Source: Hydrangea macrophylla (taxonomy: Eukaryota; Streptophyta; Magnoliopsida; Cornales; Hydrangeaceae). Taken from it: a stretch of 64,000 bases of DNA. The stretch covers positions 54,166,850-54,230,849 of the forward strand of contig CM066991.1 in assembly GCA_033977485.1 (NCBI GenBank), written 5' to 3'. Each line of letters starts with the position of its first letter. The stretch's first letter is position 1. The notes under the pieces were generated by a model that saw only the letters and a program-made list of their open reading frames with translations, was not told the origin of the DNA and ran no database searches. Below are positions 10,328 through 24,100 of this stretch, in pieces. The position numbers and the translations under genes were made by a program.

Positions 10328-13300
10328 AGCTGTGATTACACTGAGAAGTGGAAAAATCATAGAGAAAAGCAAGTGTACAAAGAGGAGGAAGTGGTGGATG
10401 AAGAAGTTGAGCAACCATCTACTCGAGAGGAGGAGCCGTCTACTAATGACGAACCAATGAAGGCAAACATTGAAGCTCCTAGAGTAGAGGAAGAAGTTGA
10501 GCGAAGGCCTGGAAAGGAGTCTGTTAAGGAGGAACCACCAAAATGCCCTTTTCCCGCACCTTATCCTCAACGGTTGAAGAAACCCAAGAATGAGACAAAG
10601 AATCAGGAGTTTCTGGAATTGTTTAAGCAAGTTAAAATTAACCATCCACTCCTAGATGCTACCAAACAAGTGCCGGCCTATGCTAAGTATCTCAAAGATC
10701 TATGCACGGTCAAGAGGAGGCAAAGCGTGAAGAAACATGCTTATGTCGCGTGCCAAGCCAGTGCGATCATTCAAAATGAGTTGCCTCCAAAACTCAAAGA
10801 TCCCGGTACACCTACTGTCTCATGCAAAATTGGGAATCAAAAGATAGATAACGCACTCCTCGATTTAGGAGCAAGCGTGAACCTGCTGCCATATTCAGTC
10901 TATAAACAGCTTGGGTTGGGTGAACTCAAACCCACCCGAGTCGCTTTGCAATTGGCAGACAGATCTGTGAAGTACCCTAAAGGAGTGTTAGAGGACGTCC
11001 TTGTCCAAATAGACTCTTTTGTATTTCTGGTTGATTTCGTGATATTGGACACAGAACCTGTGTCTAATCCTGGTGCACATATCCCGGTTATCTTTGGACG
11101 TCCATTCCTCAACACTATTGATGCCACAATCAAGATTAGAAGTGGTATCATGACTATCGTATTCGGGAACATGACATTGAATGTCAAGATCTTTTCTAAT
11201 CCCCGACCTGAAGAATACGATGATGAGGAAGAAATTCATTATATAGACACGGTCATTGAAGATGAAGTTGACTTGGTCGACTACAAAGATCCTTTAGAAG
11301 TTGTGATGACTCAATTTGGCGATATCTATCAGCCTGCAGAGTCCACCCCATTGGATGCTGACCTGAACCAGACGTGTCTTATGATGGATACGATAGAGGA
11401 GGATAGAGCCGATTGCATGTGGGTAATGCCATATGAACAACTGCCTCCTAAAACCAAGTTGGTAATGCCTTCAAGTTTCCAGTTTCCGGAGTTAGAGTTA
11501 AAAGAGCTTCCCAAAGAGCTAAAATATGCATTCCTAGGGACTGGAAAAACCTATCCTGTGATCATTTCATCTGCTTTAACTCATGAACAGGAAGGTAAGT
11601 TAGTGCAAATGCTGACCAAGCATAAGGATGCTATGGGATGGACGATTGCTGACCTCAAAGGCATAAGCCCATCCATATGCACGCATAAGATATATCTGGA
11701 GGAAGACGCTAAACCCTCAAGGCAAATGCAAAGGCGTCTGAATCCCAACATGCAAGAAGTAGTTAAAAAGGAAGTGCTTAAACTACTTGATGTTGGGATG
11801 ATTTATCCGATATCTGATAGTCCTTGGGTCAGTCCAACCCAAGTAGTTCCAAAGAAAGCAGGCATAACGGTCATCCCGAACAAAGATGGTGAATTGGTAC
11901 CAACACGTATCCCCACTGGATGGAGGATGTGTATTGACTACAGGAAGTTAAATACTGTGATCCGAAAGGACCATTTTCCTTTGCCATTCATGGATCAAAT
12001 GCTAGAACGTGTGGCGGGTCAGAAGTATTACTACTTTTTGGATGGATACAGTGGATATAATCAAATTGAAATTGCTCCTGAAGATCAGGAGAAAACCACA
12101 TTCACTTGTCCATTCGGTACATTTGCCTACCGACGAATGCCGTTTGGCTTATGTAATGCACCGGCTACCTTTCAGCGGTGCATGCTAAGAATATTTAGTG
12201 ACATGGTCGAAAACATCCTTGAAGTATTCATGGATGATTTTTCAGTGTTTGGCCATAGTTTTGAAGATTGCCTCAGCAATCTCGAGCAGGTTTTAATGCG
12301 GTGTGAGGACAAACACCTAGTTTTGAATTCGGAAAAGTGTCACTTTATGGTGACTAAGGGAATAGTCCTCGGCCATATAATATCCGATGAAGGAATCCAA
12401 GTGGATAAGGCTAAAATCGACATAATCTCAAATCTACCTGTCCCCCGTACAGTAAGAGACATCCGTTCATTCTTGGGGCATGCAGGTTTTTATCGTCGAT
12501 TTATCCAGAACTTCAGTGCAATCTCTCGACCCCTTTGTCAACTTCTTGTCAAAGATGCACCATTCGAGTGGTCAGAGAGTTGCCAAAAGTCCTTTGAGGA
12601 TCTAAAAGAGCTCCTCACCTCCGCACCTATAATACAGGCACCCGACTGGAGTTTGCCTTTTGAATTAATGTGCGATGCTAGTGATTACGCCATTGGCGCA
12701 GTCCTAGGCCAGAGAAAGGACAATAAGCCATATGTGATATACTATGCCAGCCGAACTTTGAATGAAGCTCAAATGAATTACACTACCACTGAAAAGGAGC
12801 TGCTGGCTGTAGTATTTACCCTGGACAAGTTTAGGTCTTATCTGATAGGGTCACCAATCGTCTGTTTTACAGATCATTCGGCCCTCAAGTATCTGCTGTC
12901 AAAGAAAGACGCTAAACAACGGCTTATTCGCTGGATACTCTTACTCCAAGAGTTTGATTTAACAATCAAAGATAAGAAAGGAGTAGAGAATGTGGTTGCG
13001 GATCACTTGTCCCGGTTGACTTTTGTCGACAACACTGAATCCCAATCCATTAAGGATGAGTTCCCAGACGAACAGCTACTGGCAGTAAGTAGTCTGCCTT
13101 GGTATGCTGATATTGTAAACTACCTTGTCACCGGTGAAACACCGACTCATTGGTTGAACCAAGACAGAAAACGGTTCCTCTCGTTCGCGCGTCATTTCTT
13201 CTTTGATGACCCATACCTTTTCAAGTACTGTGCTGATCAGGTCATCAGGCGCTGCGTCCCCAATGAGGATATAACCGTAATATTAGCGTCATGCCATTCT

Positions 13301-14395
13301 GAGGCATGCGGTGGCCACTTCGCATCACAGAAGACCGCACAAAAAGTCCTACAAAGCGGTTTTTACTGGCCCACAGTCTTCAAAGATGCTTATTCCTTTT
13401 GTAAGACATGCCAACGCTGTCAAAAGCTTGGAACTATTTCTAAAAGAAATTCTATGCCTTTAACCCCTATCATCACAATTGAGATATTTGATTGTTGGGG
13501 CATAGATTTTATGGGTCCATTTCCCAAGTCTAATAACTGTGAATACATACTCCTTGCTGTGGAGTATGTGTCGAAATGGGTAGAAGCGATACCAACGAGA
13601 CGCAATGACCACAGAACGGTCATGTCCTTTCTACGAGAGCATATCTTGTCTCGTTTTGGTACTCCGAAAGCTTTACTAAGTGACCGAGGCAAGCATTTCT
13701 GCAATAGACCCTTGGAGTCACTTCTCAAGAAATACGGGGTCCATCATAAAATCGCTCTTGCCTATCATCCACAGTCAAATGGGCAAGCAAAATTGGCTAA
13801 CCGAGAAATCAAGCACATTCTCGAAAAGACGGTTAGCTCCAATCGAAAAGACTGGGCATACAAATTGACTGACGCGTTATGGGCATACCGTACAGCTTAT
13901 AAGACGAATCTTGGTATGTCCTCGTATAGACTGGTTTACGGGAAAGCTTGCCACCTTCCTGTTGAAATTGAACATAAAGCTTACTGGGCAACACGCTCAT
14001 TGAACTTTGATATTCAAGAGGGAGGTCAGCTACGCAAGCTCCAACTTGCAGAGCTAGAGGAAATACGACGAGATGCGTATGACTCTGCGAAGTTGCATAA
14101 GGAAAGGTTGAAGGCTCGCCACGATCGTACGATTTTTCGTAAATCATTTGAACCGGGGCAGAAAGTTTTGCTGTATGACTCTCGCCTCCACCTTTTCCCA
14201 GGAAAGCTCTGTTCCCGTTGGACAGGCCCGTTCATCGTAAAAACTGTTTTTCCACATGGGGCGGTTGAGATCGTAAATCCAAAGAACGATGATTGTTTCA
14301 AGGTCAATGGCCAAAGATTGAAACCGTTCTTGGAGAACTTCCACACTGAAGTTGAGCACATCCAGCTGGATGAGCCTAGCTATTCTTCCACTTAA
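10328..14395 (+). pseudogene. Athila Pol: protease, RT, RNase H, integrase (frame-broken, catalytic Glu lost)
   Basis: An open frame of about 1340 residues without its own ATG (first in-frame GTG at 10373), offset from gag by an indel near 10350-10372. Order: aspartic protease with [10 protein letters not shown] (about 10860-10890); RT with [20 protein letters not shown] and the FMDDFS catalytic box (about 12228-12245); RNase H with CDASDYAIG and ADHLSRL; integrase with an H-H-C-C zinc domain (about 13290-13410) and core Asp residues in GIDFMGP and LSDRG (codon 13682-13684). The third catalytic residue, 35 residues on, is Lys (AAA, 13790-13792) in GQAK where Glu is expected. It would copy RNA and integrate cDNA if intact; as written the integrase should not catalyse. 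Confidence 0.92.
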
Positions 14396-16441
14396 AAATT
14401 CAAAGTGGAGTCCCAAATTGTTGTTGTATTTCTTTTCTTTCCTTGCTTTTTAGTTTTTCTCGTTTGTTTTTAAGTTTTCGTTCGTTATTTCGTGTTTGTG
14501 ATCCTGGTTGTTTTGGAGATTGTGTTCTACTTTTTTATGCTAGGTTGCTATGCTTGCGATCATCAATTTGCTCCATACAGGTGATACCCATCTATTTTAT
14601 TTATTGAAAATCAACTTCTGGGGACTTTGTTGTTTTCAGTTGGGGGTAGGAGATAATAGATAGGTATACACCCGTAATGATCAGGTTTTGCACTTGGATA
14701 TGTTTTAAATTTAATGAGAACACAGTCTGTTAAAATTGTTAAAATTTGAAATTTTGAAAATTTTGAAAATTTTTATTATTGAATCGTATTGATAGACTAA
14801 CTCTGAATAATCTCTCCTGCTTGTTAATTAGACAATGACACATTTGTAGTATTCTCATCTTTTTATGGATTAAATCCACGCATTTTCTGTATCACTAAAA
14901 TGAATTGCATTTGTGAAGCTATTATGTACCCAATATTTTTGCGCACTAATTGGCAGCTATGTAGAAAACCTGAAAGTTGAGTTAATATGAATATTGTGCG
15001 AAAAGAACAAGTAATGGAAGCTAATAACCCTTTGTGAGCTATTGAGCCAATCGTCATTTCTGAGGGGATTCTCATACATTGTCGAATTGTTTTTCTTGCA
15101 TTTACTTGGTGAATTCGTTGTTAAGTCTCAGTTTTCTTTAAAAGTTTTGACTGCTTGTTAGAGGAGAACGTTCAGGATTTACCAATTACACTCAATGAAC
15201 ACTTAAGTGCGAAAAATTGAAAGTTGAGAAAATGATTCAAGCCATCGTTTACCCATTCTTTTACCTGATATCGCTTTCACTTACATTCATTGAGATGTTT
15301 CATCCCTGATCCCACACCAATTAAATATTTCCAATGTAATCACCAGAATCCAAATCCTTGATCTATACCTTGACCTCATTGATCCATTTGATATATTTGT
15401 TGAGAATGAGTCATCAAAGTATGTGAAATGGAAGGAAGTAGTTGTGGGACGTTTCATTTACATTAAAAAAAAATGAATGATGAATGAAGAAGAAGAAAAA
15501 AAAAAAAAAAAAAAAAAGAGCATATGAAATGAATGGGAGATTGGGTGGAGAAAAGAATAAAAAAAAAAAAAAAAAAAGAGAGAAGTTGAGATTCCATCAC
15601 ATACTAAAAAGCACACTCTTCTCTACAACACTCCCACCTACTAAATAAAATCCGCAATTCAAAGTCTTGAAGATTCTCAACAATTGATTTGAACATGGAA
15701 GTGTGAGTTGAGTTATCCGCGGTATTTCGCTTCTCTAGTAAGTAGTGTTCCATTCATGAGACTATACACTCTTAAATGTCCGTTTTTCATAGAGTCAAGT
15801 ATGAAAGCATTAGCACTTAGAATATCATCCTTATCAAAGCTTTCATACGATGTGCGATCATTGTAAAGCAAGTTTCTGAGAGACGTTCTTTTTTAGTGTG
15901 ACCAATGTGAGAATTGAGCTAAAACTGCAAGTTTTCAAAGTACAATAGTCTAGATAACTCTTAATAGGGTTGGACGCATAGTTGTTAAATTCACACATAC
16001 ACGGGTGCATGATGGTAATACATTTGTTATATTTTACTTGGTGATATAGGGGAGCATGTGGATCTCTTTCATGGGATTGATAGAGGATAATATATTATTA
16101 TAGAGCTGAATTAACAATTTAATGGAAGGGGGAATTCTACAAGTTATTCTAAATCTTTTTGAGCTTAAAATTGGAGAATTTTGTGGGTATATTCACTGTA
16201 AAGCCTCACGAGACAACACTCGTCCACTAGGGGGAACCTAGGGGTTTAACGGCTTGTTGCATTCGCTAAATGCAACCGCGATTCCTGCGAAAGTGAGTTA
16301 GGATCTTTCTTTCTATCCTAGTTAGGATTGTTTTTAGTTTTCCTTTGTTTTCTTAGTTGTGGTAGTATTAGTTTAGGAGTTTTTAATTTATTTTATTTTC
16401 GCTTTATCGCTAGGGACTAGCAATAAGCTAGTTGGGGGTTG
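14396..16441 (+). other. Athila 3' non-coding region
   Basis: Two kilobases between the pol stop and the 3' LTR with no ORF above about 70 codons, so no env-like gene. AT-rich, with A/G runs at about 15484-15520 and 15559-15578 and a G-rich patch near 14641-14652. The last bases before the LTR (GTTGGGGGTTG, 16431-16441) are the likely, weak polypurine tract. Confidence 0.75.
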
Positions 16442-18083
16442 TGCAAAGCGGGGGTATTTGTAAAATACAACCGCGCTAAAAGGAAGAATTGTATTAGTTT
16501 TTATCACAACTTCCCGTTTTATCTGCAATTTGCATTGCAAGGCTAATTTTCATACAATATGATTAATCTATGATAAAGTGTATTGTTTTAGCTGTTGTTT
16601 GTGCAGATCACTGCTGTGTGGACTAAACAGATGGACATCAGGATAAATGGAATGCTGGAATGAAAACAAGAGAAGTCAAAGCTGAAATTTGGAGTTCGAT
16701 CGATCTAACCCAGTTCGATCGATCGAGCGTTCGATCGCTTAAAGAGTGTTGAAGCGCTTGAGGCTTAAGGGTTCGATCGATCGAGAGCAGTTCGATCGAT
16801 CGAACGTGGTATTTCCAGTAACATTCGTGTGCGCAGCAGATGCGGGTTTTTAACCCTAGTTTTTTAGGTTTCTTATATATATATGGGTATTGTATACGTC
16901 CTAGGGGACGCCCACATTTGATTTTTACAGTTTTAGAGAGAGAGATAGAGGTTTTGTGTTTGGTTTTGTAGGTTTTTCTTTGGAAGTTACTTTGTGCATT
17001 GGATTTCTCTAGTGTAATACAAGTATTCTGCGTTCCAGGTTATTTATATATTGTCCATTTACATTCTGCACTTTGTAGTCGTAGTTTAATCGTTCATCTT
17101 GTAGTGTTACATGCTAAATACTTTCAAATCCATAGTTTTTATAGTTTTCATGAAAAACTCGCAACCAAACAAGGTTTTAATGTTTTCTTACGTTAAATAT
17201 CAATCTGTGACACTCCAGACGATGTCTGAGTAGTCCCAGGTTGGGAGAACACGATGAAACATTGATCTCCAGCTTCTGCCATGCAGTAGAATAATCGCTG
17301 TGTTCGATCGATCGGAGTTAGTTCGATCGATCGAACCAGAGACAGTCAAGCGATCGAAGCCAGTTCGATCGATTGAGGGATGAAGGTTTTCGATCGATCG
17401 AAAGCGCGTCGATCGATCGAACTCCCTGATTCTTGAGGATGTTCCCTGCAGTATTTCAGGACCTTTTTGTTTTAAGATTTGTTATCATTCTGTCCCAAAA
17501 AATGCTCAGGTTGTCAAAACAGTTTTTAAAACTAAGGCCTTAAGGCATTTTCTTTCAATACATTTTTCAAACCACCTTCAATGCTAACACCATTGAGAGT
17601 GCGAGTCTTAACTATTGGATTAAACCGCTTTCACGTATTTTAACTTAACTGTGATGATATGGTCCCGGTCATGAAAGGGCCATGGATTCTCCATCTTTAG
17701 AGGAATACGGAAAACTGTAGGTAATGTACTCCTTTGTGCTTCAAGGCAAATGCATGGTAGATAGCTAGATTACTGTGGATTCGTGTAATCCCAACACTTT
17801 CTCCTTAAAGTTAAACATCCTAATTTAGAGTACTGTTTTAATTAGCTAGTTAGATCGTTAATTTAATCTTAATTATTTTCATTAGTAATCTTAGTTTGTG
17901 GAACTTAGTGTTCCGCACCATTGTTCAATCTTACTCGTTTTTATTTTGCTTTCTTTTGAGGTTAGTCTAATTCGATAGGTTAACACCTTCCCTGTGGGAT
18001 CGACCTGGTCTTACCAGTTATTACTTGCACGTCTACCTACACTTGGGTATTGCACAAGAGCGCACAGAAAAATTCTCGTGTCA
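16442..18083 (+). repeat. Athila 3' LTR
   Basis: 1642 bp, same ends as the 5' LTR, palindrome clusters at about 16695-16803 and 17302-17421. It is followed directly by CTCAT (18084-18088), the second target-site copy. Confidence 0.95.
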
Positions 18084-20903
18084 CTCATTAAAGTCTTTGA
18101 CATAAGGAAGGGTAACTATATGTCTTTTCCTATACCAAAAGGCATTAGGTAAATCTGCACATATATTACTAATGATTCTAGACCTAAAGTCTTCTATCTT
18201 GATTTGAAGTGATTTATTGGTTAACTGATTCTCAATTTTTACATATCTAAATTCTTCTTGTAAAGACCTTAGATGTAAAGTTTTACAGTAAAGAATTTTT
18301 TTATTTTTAAAAATTGATTGGTCTTTTAACTGTTTTAAATCTCTAAGTAATGGCTTAGTGAGGAACTTAAATTGGACCTTTTGTCCACACGCGTGAGTGG
18401 TTAATCCATCATTATTAGTAGTAAATGGGTAAAGTAGGCATAGAAATGGTATTCCTAAAATAACTTTATCAGTCATGTTTTTAATCAGAACAAATGGTGT
18501 TTTAAAACAAACATTGTTTTGGCACACGTGTGCACTAGGTAAATTATATTCAATTTGCATTTGACTACCATTAGCAGAACTAAGACGTTCACTGGTTTTT
18601 ACATAATATTTGGTTGGAATTAATCCTTCTTGAATGCAATTAAGATCAGCTCCTGAATCTATTAGTGCTATAGTTTCTATTTCTAATTCTTTGTTTACTA
18701 TTATTTTAACATTGCAATGCCATTTTTGTAGATGTATTTTATTCATAACTTGAAGCAAACTGGGTTGTTCTATTTTTCTAGGAGAATTCTGGTGACTAGG
18801 GGAAGTATCTTCACTACTAGAATCTTCACTAAGGGAAGTATCTTCATTACTGTGGTTTTTGTCAAACTTAGCAACTTGATTTTGTAAGTTTTTTATGTCA
18901 TCTTTAACTTTCTTGATTTCAACTTGTAAATCCTGAACTGTAAGTTCTTTTTTGGGTTTATTGAATCTTTCAAGTGTTTTATCAAGACTAACAGTGGGAT
19001 GATTGTTTTTACTAGCTTCTTCCTGTTTGGTTAACAGTGTTCTTAGCTTATTTAGATATGTTGATTTTAAGTCTTCATCATCTATTTTACTAATTAAATC
19101 TAACAATAAATTTTCTTGTTCACTTTTCTTAGATAAAACATTTATCCTGCTAGATTGTTCACTATTAAGGGATGGGTAGTTGTTGTCTAGTTTTGACTCT
19201 TTGGTAGAATCGGTGTCTATAGGTTCTTGTTCATGGGGTAGGTTAGATTCTCCTATATCCCTAGGGAACAATTCTTGGCTACTAACCTGATTGTTGTATT
19301 CTTTGCATGTGATGTTACTATTACCTTTTAACATTTTATGATCTTTACTACGAGATGCCTTATGGGATGAGCTACCATTTCCTTTGGCACTCTTGTCATC
19401 ATTTGGCTTCCTAGTCTTTCTATTTTCTTCTATAGACTCAGGAATAGACGGGTTACTATTTTTTATAAACTTACTAAGCTTTGAATGGGACAAACTACCA
19501 TTGTCCTTTGGTTTTTTGCTACGTAGTGATCTTTGGGGTTTACTATACTCTTTTTTGATTTTTCTTTTCTTGACAGAGAAATCTATGATATCATGATAAT
19601 TTTCCAAATATGCAAAGAAATGTATATTTCTTTTAACTTACTTCATGTATTTTTTTCCAGCTTTTACAATAGATTTTCTCTCATCTTCACTATAAATAAT
19701 TCGATAATTGACTCTATAAGTATCATTAATGGGTGAATTATATTCTTTGGCTAAGTATTCCATATCAATCTCAAAATCTTTACTCATAGTGAATAAATCT
19801 TTACTAGGACCTTCAAAATTTGTTTGAGTAGGAGAAGTAAGATAACTATCTTCACTTGGCATTTTGTAACAAGGATTACTAACTTGGGCTGTGGTTTTAA
19901 TACCTTTTAACTTAGTATCAATTTCATTGAGGAGATCTTTATCTTTTCTAACTGTTGTAGTCCTATCAGGATTACAAGATCTACTTGATCTAGAAGACTT
20001 AGAATCAAAATCTCTAATTTTTAAAGGAGATGTCCTAACTCGTTGTTCATCAAAACTGATTCTAACTTTTCCATCATTGAATTGTTGTACATGATCTAAA
20101 TTGACTGTATCATTATTTTGGAAATTATTAGAATGATTTTCATTTTCTAAAATCCAACAACTGGGTAACTCTACATCATTCCACAGAATAGTCTTAGGAA
20201 TTTGGATGTTAGCATGTTCAGAACTACCTAACATAAGTAAAGTTTGATTTTTAGGACTTTTAATTAAAGCATGAACATTAAGATTACTTCGAATACATTT
20301 ATAATAAATTCTATAAATTAAAGCAAGAGCTTGTGAACCACTATGCATATTAGTTATTTCACCAGCAGTTTTAATATTTAATGTCAAAGCTTTTAACAAG
20401 TGGGGGTCACTAAGACTTATGGTAAAGTCGGGGAAACAATTAAAATGAACTGGTCCATCAGGAAGACTGGATTCCATAATTCCCATTATACTAGTACTAA
20501 AATTTAAAAATCTAGCATCTCTAAGACATTATAAAATTGAAGAATTTATTCCTTTAATATTAAGTGGTTTAACTGCAACTTGTATTAACCCTATGTGAAT
20601 GAAGTTGTAACCATCGGATCTATGTTTTCTAGTTGACTCTTTACTAAGGAGTTGACATCTTTCATGTTCTTTGTTAATACTATAGGTTTTTTCTACAGTT
20701 TTAATATTATAATCAGTTCTAAAACTAAGGAAAGTTGACTTGTAAATTTCTCTAGTGGAAATCATAGGGATGGTCCAATCACTATAATCTTGGTTGACTT
20801 CTTCATACCTATGTTCTTCTTCATTAATTATGTCTGGTAAAGTGGGATAAGAGGTTCTAGAGCTAGAACCTATTGCTGGATTTGATCTAAATAGTCTATC
20901 CAT
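18084..20903 (-). pseudogene. EPRV copy B polyprotein, movement protein to protease half (right of Athila)
   Basis: N-terminal part of the pararetrovirus polyprotein, read leftward from the ATG at 20901-20903. Order: movement-protein-like region of the 30K type (about 20500-20150; motifs CFPDFTISLSDPHLLKAL and ALTLNIKTAGE), which in virus family members enlarges plasmodesmata; a conserved HFFAYLENYHD-type segment near 19590-19630; a long Lys/Ser-rich linker; a coiled-coil-like stretch (about 18870-19010); an aspartic protease with DSGADLNC (about 18645-18668). Breaks: TAA for Leu near 20528-20530 and TAA for Leu near 19635-19637. Otherwise close to copies C and D. The frame runs to the Athila insertion point. 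Confidence 0.88.
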
Positions 20904-20933
20904 CATAAGGGGTTTAATCAAAACAAAATAGAA

Positions 20934-21100
20934 CTTACAGTTCAGGATTTACAAGTTGAAATCATGCAAGTTAAAGATGACATAAAAAACTTACCAGTGG
21001 GGGAAGCAGACATTAAATTAATGATCAGAGTAGCAAAGACTAAAGAAAAAAGACACAGATAAATAAAGAAGACAATAAATTAATGATCAGAGTAGCAAAG
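20934..21100. other. Rearranged EPRV leader junction
   Basis: Upstream of the copy B start codon the leader is replaced. 20936-20994 is a plus-strand piece of the polyprotein coiled-coil region (matches about 62940-62997), then minus-strand leader resumes inside the primer site (TACCAG TGGGGG, about 20991-21003). A repeated leader segment (ATTAATGATCAGAGTAGCAAAG) lies at 21079-21100, where the next element inserted. Mixed orientations show strand switching or recombination before the retrotransposon arrived. Confidence 0.75.
21096..21100. repeat. LARD-like element target-site duplication, left
   Basis: CAAAG, repeated at 33481-33485. Confidence 0.95.
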
Positions 21101-24100
21101 TGTAATACCTGTAATTTCTCAACATTCAATAGTAGGAGTTTTATGAATTTCCATGTCTGGTATATTATTATATTATTATTTTATTTGTGTGACTGTATCA
21201 GTGTATGTAATTACTAATTAGACTGTAATCACCGCACCGACTCGACCGTAGAAAGACTTAACTTACTCCCGTACTCGGACCCGGACAATAGAATTAATAC
21301 CCGGTTGCACGTAAATTGAGACTGACACGCGTATCGAGGAACTTATGCACATAAATTGAGAAAGTGGCACAGAACCCAAGGTGGGCCCCACATGGCCGGC
21401 CACTTGTTGCACATGCAACCCCCTAGACACATGTTACCATCTCATGTTGGACACTTGTCCACAACCTTGACACATGTCAATGCATGCACAAATGGATCCA
21501 TGCACATTGACACCTATCACTACACCTAGCACTATATAACCATGCATACACTCATACATTTCATTCTTTTGGCCACCAAAATCTGCACATAAGTTAGGAG
21601 ATGAGAGATACTAGGAGATAGAGAAGAGGAATTAGGAAGAAGTCTTGTGTTCATCTCTTTTCCTTGCATGCACCTTCAAACATACACCTATACACTTATA
21701 TACACACCACCATGGAGACTTATAATTTGTAATAATAAGTTTTAGAAGAACCTACAAGAGTCCCTAGAAGAAGAAGAAGTACACAATCAAGAGTAGAAGA
21801 AGAAGAAGGAACATCCACCATTGAAGTTGTGTTCAAACTTCCTAAGCTCAAATCCAAAGCCCAAGCTCAATTTCAAGTTTAGGTGAGTATTCTAACTCAC
21901 TTTAGAACCTATATAGTATGTAGTAATGTTTATTAAGTGCTTGATGTTGATAGTTTGAGAGATCAATGCCATGCAAGATAAATTTTCAAATCTGGGAAGC
22001 AGAAACTTCCAGCAGAATGTTGTTTAGTAAAACAAACATTTTGAGCAGTTAAAAAATGGGAATGAGGCTAGGTTTTTTTGTAAAGAAATCTAACTCATTT
22101 ATCTATAAATAACTCTTCTATAGCTCAGTCTGAAAATCACTTCTTCATAGGTGAAATGTACATGAAACGAAGTACTTTAAATCTGAGAAACAGAAACCTC
22201 CAGCAGAATGTAGTTTAGTAAAATGAGTGTTTTAAGCAGCCCAAATAAATCATATCAATTCAGTCGACCTAGTAAAATTAATTCCTGGCAGATTGTATAA
22301 CTACTTGTATGATGTGTTTATTAATGATGCTTGCATACCGGTACCTGTGTGGTTATAGATATCTTGTGCTATGGTAGTGCTATCGAGTAGATGAGTATGT
22401 TAGGGGCTTCATCTATATATTATTGGTATTAAATCCACGAGCTACACGCTAGGTTTCCATTGTTATAAATATAGTGTGATGACCATAGAGAGTTCATACC
22501 TAAGCTATAAGTATGTTGTACGGCACGATTATTGCGTTGATAGTAATTGGATAAGTTTCCATTGTAAGTGTATTATGACATAAAACAGAATGACGAATGT
22601 ATAATCGTGACTTCGAAAGCATATTCGGAAGTCCTTTAATGAACTTAATTCCGAAATGAGTGACGAATGCGCGGTCGGGAAAAATGTAAGGGTCGGCTGT
22701 GCTATGTTAGAAGCATATTATGCTAAGGATAATTGTCGGATAGGTAATCTGGGCAGCGGAGATCAGGATAGTGAGAAAAAGGTATGGTTGACGAATGTGA
22801 AAGTTATGTATCATTTCGATTCTTCGTGACGAAATTGATACGGTCTTTGTGACGTGTGTATCATTTCGATTCTTCGTGACGAAGTGGATATGGTCTTCGT
22901 GATGTGTGTATCAACCGCGGAGGCCGGGATAGTGAGTAAAGGATGTGATTGATTGGTTGTGAAGTGATGACTATTGTGTATCCTTTCGGGTCTTCGGGAC
23001 GAAAGTGGGTATGGTTAACGCTTCGGTTCTTCATGATGACGAAGCGGTGATTCTTTGAGTGAAGACTCCTTTCAGTTCTTAGTGATGGAATGGATGTTCT
23101 TGCACTTTGTAAACAGTTCGGTTCTTTGTGATGGAGAAGTGGTGGTTCTTAGAGTGAAGACTCATTTCGGTTCTTCGTGATGGAATGGATGTTCTTGCAC
23201 TCCGTAAACACTTCGGTTCTTTATGATGGAGAAGTGGTGGTTCTGAGAGTGAAGACTCCTTTCGGTTCTTCATGATGGAATGGATGTTCTTGCACTCCGT
23301 AAACACTTCGGTTCTTTGTGATGGAGAAGTGGTGGTTCTTAGAGTGAAGACTCCTTAATTTCGGTTCTTCGTGATGGAATGGATGTTCTTGCACTCCGTA
23401 AACACTTCGGTTCTTTGTGATGGAGAAGTGGTGGTTCTTAGAGTGAAGACTCCTTTCGGTTCTTCATGATGGAATGGATGTTCTTGCACTCCGTAAACAC
23501 TTTGGTTCTTTGTGATGGAGAAGTGGTGGTTCTTAGAGTGAAGACTCCATTCGGTTCTTAGTGACGGATTGGATGTTCTTGCACTCCGTAAACACTTCGG
23601 TTCTTTGTGATGGAGAAGCGGTGGTTCTTAGAGTGAAGACTCCTTTCGGTTCTTAGTGATGGATTGGATGTTCTTGCACTCCGTAAACGCTTCGGTTCTT
23701 CATGATGGAGAAGTGGTGGTTCTTAGAGTGAAGACTCCTTTCGGATCTTAGTGATGGAATGGATGTTCTTGCACTCCGAAAATGCTTCGGTTCTTCGTGA
23801 TGGCTAAGTGGTGGTTCTTCGTGACAAGGCGGTTGGTGAAAGATGTTTTGGTTGATGAGAGATGGTTTGGTTAGTACAAGATGGTTCCGTGAAGGTTGTG
23901 GGAACACTCTGGTTCTTCATGACAAAGTGAAGGTTAGGAGTGTTTTGGTTAATGAAAGATGGTTTAGTCAGTGCGAGCTGGTTTGGTTAATAAAAGATGG
24001 ATTTGATCAGTGCAAGATGGTTTAGTTAACGAAAGAGGGATTGGTTACAATTGGCAAGTACAAAGTGGCTTAGTTGTGCAATAGTGACAGCCTTTTTCGG

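Larger units (their letters stand above)
7086..18083 (+). mobile_element. Athila-lineage Ty3/gypsy LTR retrotransposon
   Basis: An 11.0-kb element on the plus strand: LTRs 7086-8725 (1640 bp) and 16442-18083 (1642 bp), tRNA-Asp-type primer site, gag, pol, then 2 kb of non-coding DNA before the 3' LTR. The flanking CTCAT duplication and the exact continuity of the interrupted viral polyprotein prove the insertion. About ten base differences between LTRs were seen by eye (roughly 0.6%), so it is fairly recent. Coding lesions (stop and frameshift at the gag-pol join, catalytic Glu to Lys in integrase) mean it is not autonomous now. No env-like ORF, although some Athila members have one. Confidence 0.95.

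Noticed and set aside
14396..16441. Possible env-like gene of Athila after pol
   Set aside because: No frame longer than about 70 codons and no signal peptide or membrane segment.
23040..23835. Regular repeats that might suggest a CRISPR array
   Set aside because: The whole 95-bp unit is conserved; there are no unique spacers, no cas genes, and the context is a plant LTR.
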